A DNA stretch of 64,000 nucleotides, taken from contig NC_134847.1 in assembly GCF_965363235.1 (NCBI RefSeq), positions 47,805,305 to 47,869,304 of the forward strand. Direction: 5' to 3'. Both the position numbers and the translations under genes were made by a program. The DNA is from Mytilus galloprovincialis. Lineage: Eukaryota; Mollusca; Bivalvia; Mytilida; Mytilidae. Position 1 is the stretch's first letter. Each line of letters begins with the position of its first letter. This document shows, piece by piece, positions 59,877 to 64,000 of this stretch. The notes beneath the pieces were generated by a model, which saw only the letters and a list, made by a program, of their open reading frames with translations, ran no database searches and was not told where the DNA came from.

Positions 59877-61388
59877 CAAGGCCGTAGCTACCCTTGAGGG
59901 AAGTGAGGCAATTGCCTCACTAAAATTTTGACACTGATTTTTTTTTTATATATAATTTATAGTCATTTGTTGTTCTGTCTCAACCTTAATTTCTATAACT
60001 TGTCATCTTTCCTTTTAAACTATTCTTCCTGGATATAACTCCGCATCTCAACGGGTGATGTTTCTCGATTACACTAACCTAGTAACGATAATCATTCTGG
60101 ATCTCTAGTTAAAAATAGGCTCTTGCAGAAAAAAGAAAAGCGACACTGAAGGTAAGAATAAATAATTCTAGTAGTTTTTTGTGAACAGAGTCTGAGTATT
60201 GCATATAACTTCATTAGGATAAGTAGACTGACAAATCAAGTACTGGTCTTCGGAAGGGGCAATCCTGTCTGCGTATTAATTTCATGAACTTTAATCTTTC
60301 TTTTTACAGATAAATGAAATATAAATAATATGAAACATGAATGCATGGATTAGCTTTCATCCATGATGATGTTTCTTTAACCTTAAAAATTGAAAGAATA
60401 TTCCATATTCGAATTTGATATTATTGAGGAATGGTAGAACCTTTAACACAGGATTTTGTCTTTACTTATTCGGGACTACGGAATTTCGTTTCTTTATATT
60501 CGGGGTTTCGGAATCGGACACCCCCAACCCCTAACCCCTAAATTTTATAGATTCTGGAACTAAAATACCACCAACTATTTCCAGAAATAATTTGAAATTA
60601 CGGAACTACATGTAAACGTCAAAAACTCCATTCCAATTCCCCTGTATCATATATACTTACTCTATAGATAGAATCATATACATGTATCTTATCTCATTCT
60701 ATTCCTAGTTTGTCTACTCTTTGTCAGCATAAAAGCGAGTTTAATATTTTGTAACTGCGACTGTATGATGGTGCTTTCAGGAAAGCTTAATTCCCTTTTG
60801 CAAACAAAACTGTTACTACCGATGCTGCTACCGAATTGCTGATGAAGAAGGAATTAGAAGAAGACATTGATCATTGTGTTGATGATAATGTGCTACCTTT
60901 AGAAACACAGACTGCCCTGAAACGATTGAAATCTTGGAAAAGAGCATGCATGACTGGCGAGAGATTGTGCGGTCTTGCCATGCTCCATGTTCATCGCGAT
61001 AAGGATATCAGCAGACCAAATTATGATTCTGAAACGATTTGACTGAACCGGCAATAGAAAAATTTGGCAAACTCTACTGAATCGATGTTTGTTCCATGTT
61101 CTAGCAGCAGACTCAAATCAGTGATATCTGGATGATTATCTTACATATAAATTTAAATAAAGTTGTTAAAAATTAGGTGTTAGTAATTAAAAGTCTTAAA
61201 ATATGAAAAATTTCTATAAAAAGTGTCCAAATTCAAAACATTATCAAACTCTCTAGAAATGCCTAGAATGCAGGATTTTGCACCATTCATTTCATACCCT
61301 CCAGAAAAAAATTTCGCCTCGCTTCGACTCGCTTCGCTCGGCTCAATTATTTTGCCTCACTAAAATAAGATGCCTAGTTACGGCCTTG
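59877..61388 (+). mobile_element. hAT-family DNA transposon derivative
   Basis: Terminal inverted repeats CAAGGCCGTAGCTA (59877-59890) and TAGTTACGGCCTTG (61375-61388, one mismatch), with subterminal TTGCCTCACTAAAAT in opposite orientation on both sides. GTGAGGCAATTGCCTCAC near 59904 is itself a palindrome. The interior keeps only the C-terminal transposase piece, so the copy is an internally deleted, non-autonomous hAT. A clean 8-bp target duplication is not visible; only AATTT is shared by the flanks. Confidence 0.65.
60780..61041 (+). pseudogene. hAT transposase C-terminal fragment
   Basis: The frame to the TGA at 61039-61041 encodes ALKRLKSWKRACMTGERLCG then LAMLHVHRD, the conserved end of the hAT dimerisation domain (compare ALKRLKTYLRSTMGQERL...ALLHIHRD in ZMYM1-like and other hAT proteins). 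The upstream part (KELEEDIDHCVDDNVLP) does not match the usual ERSFS block, so it is partial. The DDE core and BED finger are absent. Confidence 0.6.
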
Positions 61389-61559
61389 AATTTTCTTTGT
61401 TAAAATATTTGTTAAATACCCTAAACTATCTTGTCTTTTTCATTTCTTTATCGGAATTATTTGCATTAAGTGACACCATGCCTATTAAAGAAATCTTTGA
61501 GGTCTAAATTAAACTTTTGAAATCATCAGAAAACGAAAGACTACAATTTAAGAAGGTAT

Positions 61560-61890
61560 GACAATTTTAACATTGGTGGTTTTGAGAGGTATGCAACTAA
61601 AGTCATCGAGAATTCAACTCTAAACAAAGGCATTGGACGGTCCCCCTATGAAGCCTTATTTGGTCAATGTGCAACAATTGAATTAACATCAGAAACCAAA
61701 ATTCCGAAAGAAATATTGGTGACCTTAGAAAAGGAAGAGGACTTACTTAAACTCCAAACAGAGTCTTTAACTGATCAACCTGTAACTGTAAATAAAAAGA
61801 AAATATTGTCGATGCCTCCGATATACCAGAATATATTGCAGAACCAAATGTGGAACCTTCTACTTCAATTACTGATGAAACGCAAAAGGT
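61560..61890 (+). pseudogene. KRBA2-like integrase fragment
   Basis: Encodes STLNKGIGRSPYEALFGQCA and then LTSETKIPKEILVTLEKEED, matching the C-terminal end of the integrase core in KRAB-A domain-containing protein 2-like proteins (SPYEALFG, then a conserved P-E motif). These derive from GIN/Ginger-type or retroelement integrases. The similarity is to the tail only; the catalytic DDE part is not seen. The block ends at a GTAAGT (61889-61894), which looks like a splice donor. I treat it as an element remnant, partial. Confidence 0.55.
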
Positions 61891-62280
61891 AAGTTGAAAA
61901 TAGTATTCAGAAATATTTAAAAAAAAAAACAACAACAAAAAAACGACTCTTTAATCCTGGCAGGAGCTTGAACTAAAGTATAACAGTACTTCCATGTAAT
62001 GTATACCAGATTAACCACAGGAATGATATTCGGAGCTTAAGAAAAAACTGTCTGCTTACTAAGAGGTAACAGTTTTTGTTGAAGGCCGTATGGTTACCTA
62101 TAGGTCTTATCTTATATACTATTCTGTCTTGTCCTATTGACAAGCATACCACACCTTCGAATTTTTAAATTGAGTGTTAAGTCAAACGATCATTGTGAAC
62201 AAAAAACGTTATTACCACAGAACTGTAACTAAATTTTAAAAACTGATTTATTCCAGTCCGGCTTTATAAATATTTATAAT

Positions 62281-62488
62281 TACACAGTTCTGATTTTATT
62301 TCTGAATACGATTGTTAACATTAATTATTCGTTATGGATTCTAATGAGCTAAGTTACCAATTGATGCGTATATAATTATATATACATTTGTAATTATATA
62401 CGCATCAATTGGTAACTTAACTCATTAGAATCCATAACGAATAATTAATGTTAACAATCGTATTCAGAAATAAAATCAGAACTGTGTA
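62281..62488. repeat. 208-bp near-perfect palindrome
   Basis: Arms of about 98 bp (TACACAGTTCTGATTTTATT... and its inverse) with one mismatch seen by eye and a loop of about 12 bp (TATATACATTTG). The right arm continues into a dispersed repeat (AACTGTGTAGTTTG..., also at 46316-46400), so the left arm looks like an inverted duplication of the repeat's end. Confidence 0.8.
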
Positions 62489-63469
62489 GTTTGCCACAAA
62501 TGAAATTTTGTAGTTAATTGCTTGTGTTAAAAGAATTCAAATCAGTAGTTTTATCGTTCATTATTTTGTTCATAAATCAAGGCATTATTTTTCTCGTTTG
62601 ATTTTTTTTACATTTGTCATTTCAGACCTTTAATAGATGACTATACGGTAGAGGCTAACAGTGACCTACAGGTATTAATTTCTGTGTCATTTTATTGCTA
62701 ATGGAGAGTTGTGTCATTCGCAATCTTACCACATCTTGTTTTATAGCATTTTGTATTACATATCATTGTAAAGTGCAAATCAAGCCATGCAATATGAAAA
62801 TAACAAGGGAAAAAATTCAATAAGACGAGAAAGGGCTTAGTATATTATAAACAACAAAATTATCAACGTTGTTATCTGATTAAAGGTTGCCATGTATGAA
62901 CCATTACCTAAACGAAGTGAGTAGAAAAGCTAGATTTAAAATCACGATTTTCTATTTCCTAAAATTTGAAATTCAAACCTTCTCCTATTTCAAACTGAAA
63001 TACTGCTATAACACGACATTCTGTTGGCTTGAACCATGGGTTATCATCAGATGAAATGTAAGAAAAAATGTTCTGTGGAGATGTTTGAATTCTTGTTTTT
63101 TTAGCAGGAAAAACTTCTGTCTATACTTGCATGAATTAAGTTTATTCAAGACAATTGATTTTTTTTGTTGAAAAGTGTATAGATGACTTTGATAATGTGG
63201 TAGGTTATTTAAATAAAAGAGAGCCAGACGAGCATTTATACTCATAAGTTTTGTTTCTCTGTAAAATAATGTAACTATTGAATAAAATTCAGTACTTTAA
63301 AATTGGCTGATAGTTATACACATTGCTTTCGTTTTTGTCCTTTCAAAGGGACAACCATTTGATGGCCTGTGCGGGGATAAGGATCTCTAAATATACGATA
63401 TGACACTACAACATAGCATATTCTACGCGAGTCCATTTATAGATATATTTTGTACGTAAAATAAAAACA

Positions 63470-64000
63470 AAGGATAAGATAAAATTGAGAATTGAAATGG
63501 GGAATGTGTTAAAGACACAACAACCAGACCAAAGAGCAGAAAACAACAGAAAACCACCAATGGGGTCTTCAACACAGAGAGAAAATTCCCACCCGGAAGC
63601 AGGTTTCAGCAGGCCCCTATACAATATGTGTACTAGTTCAATGAAAATAGACTTTACACCAAACTCTAACCCATATTATGAACTAAAATTAAAAACATAC
63701 AAGACTCAAAAAGTCCAGAGGCTCCTATCTTAGAAAGGCGCAAAAATGTCGCGGGTTTAAACATGTTTTGTGAGATCTCTACCCTCTCCATGTACATGGA
63801 GCCAATGTAGAATAAACAGATACACATCAATACACACAGTAAAAGTCAGTTTATTAGAAGTCCTAGTCCTATATCAGAAGAGATATTAAAAGAAACTAAG
63901 CAAAAATGACACTGATTTATAAATAAACAAGGGACAACCATCAGCTTCTTACATGCCAGCGCCAGACCTCAATCAAACTGATTGAAGGCTTATGTCTTCA
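63470..64000 (+). repeat. dispersed mussel repeat (GGGGAATGTGTTAAAGACAC family), runs off the right edge
   Basis: Begins near AATTGAGAATTGAAATGGGG and contains CCAAAGAGCAGAAAACAACA, CCACCAATGGGGTCTTCAAC, GGCTCCTATCTTAGAAAGGC and CAGACCTCAATCAAACTGAT. I recognise this as one of the commonest mussel repeats. The 82-codon frame inside it is not a gene. Confidence 0.6.

Noticed and set aside
63485-63733. 82-codon plus-strand frame near the right edge
   Set aside because: Entirely within a very common dispersed mussel repeat.

Overview
The window looks like nuclear DNA of a marine bivalve, most likely a mussel (Mytilus or close kin). It is AT-rich, has GT-AG introns of kilobase size, and is packed with repeat families I associate with mussel genomes (elements starting CTAGAGGCTC, TTTTTATACGACCGC, GTCGAGCCTGCAAC and GGGGACGAAGTC). 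The species call rests on recognising these families and was not tested by any search.

Two host genes are well supported and can be followed exon by exon. ALKBH3 (minus strand, 8009-18243, seven coding exons, 276 aa) is an AlkB-type Fe(II)/2-oxoglutarate demethylase with all its iron and cosubstrate ligands. BORCS5 (plus strand, 26636-36147, three coding exons, 228 aa) is the myristoylated lysosome-tethering subunit of BORC. They are divergent. The space between them holds a 4.2 kb LINE with an unbroken 1138-codon endonuclease/reverse transcriptase frame, whose 3' tail ends about 220 bp upstream of the ALKBH3 start codon. Both genes carry copies of the same repeat families in their introns.

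The left 3.5 kb differs in character. It has the N-terminal part of a Polinton/Maverick-type DNA polymerase B (a fossil running off the left edge), a small multi-zinc-finger ORF with its own TATA box, a palindromic CRE/GC-box element, and between them a possible three-exon gene for a 40-residue peptide on the opposite strand.

The right 27 kb (36.7-64 kb) has no host gene I can support. It is a mosaic of mobile elements: a tandem-unit repeat, a TTAA-flanked foldback, paired GGGGACGAAGTC elements, a TAATCA-rich palindromic element, a reverse transcriptase remnant, a cluster of long hairpins and about 72-bp tandem arrays (52.3-53.7 kb), a compact LTR element carrying only a zinc-knuckle/coiled-coil gag-like frame (55369-57256), a hAT derivative next to a KRBA2-like integrase fragment, and a 208-bp near-perfect palindrome. 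The compact LTR element and the small three-exon gene are the most novel-looking items.
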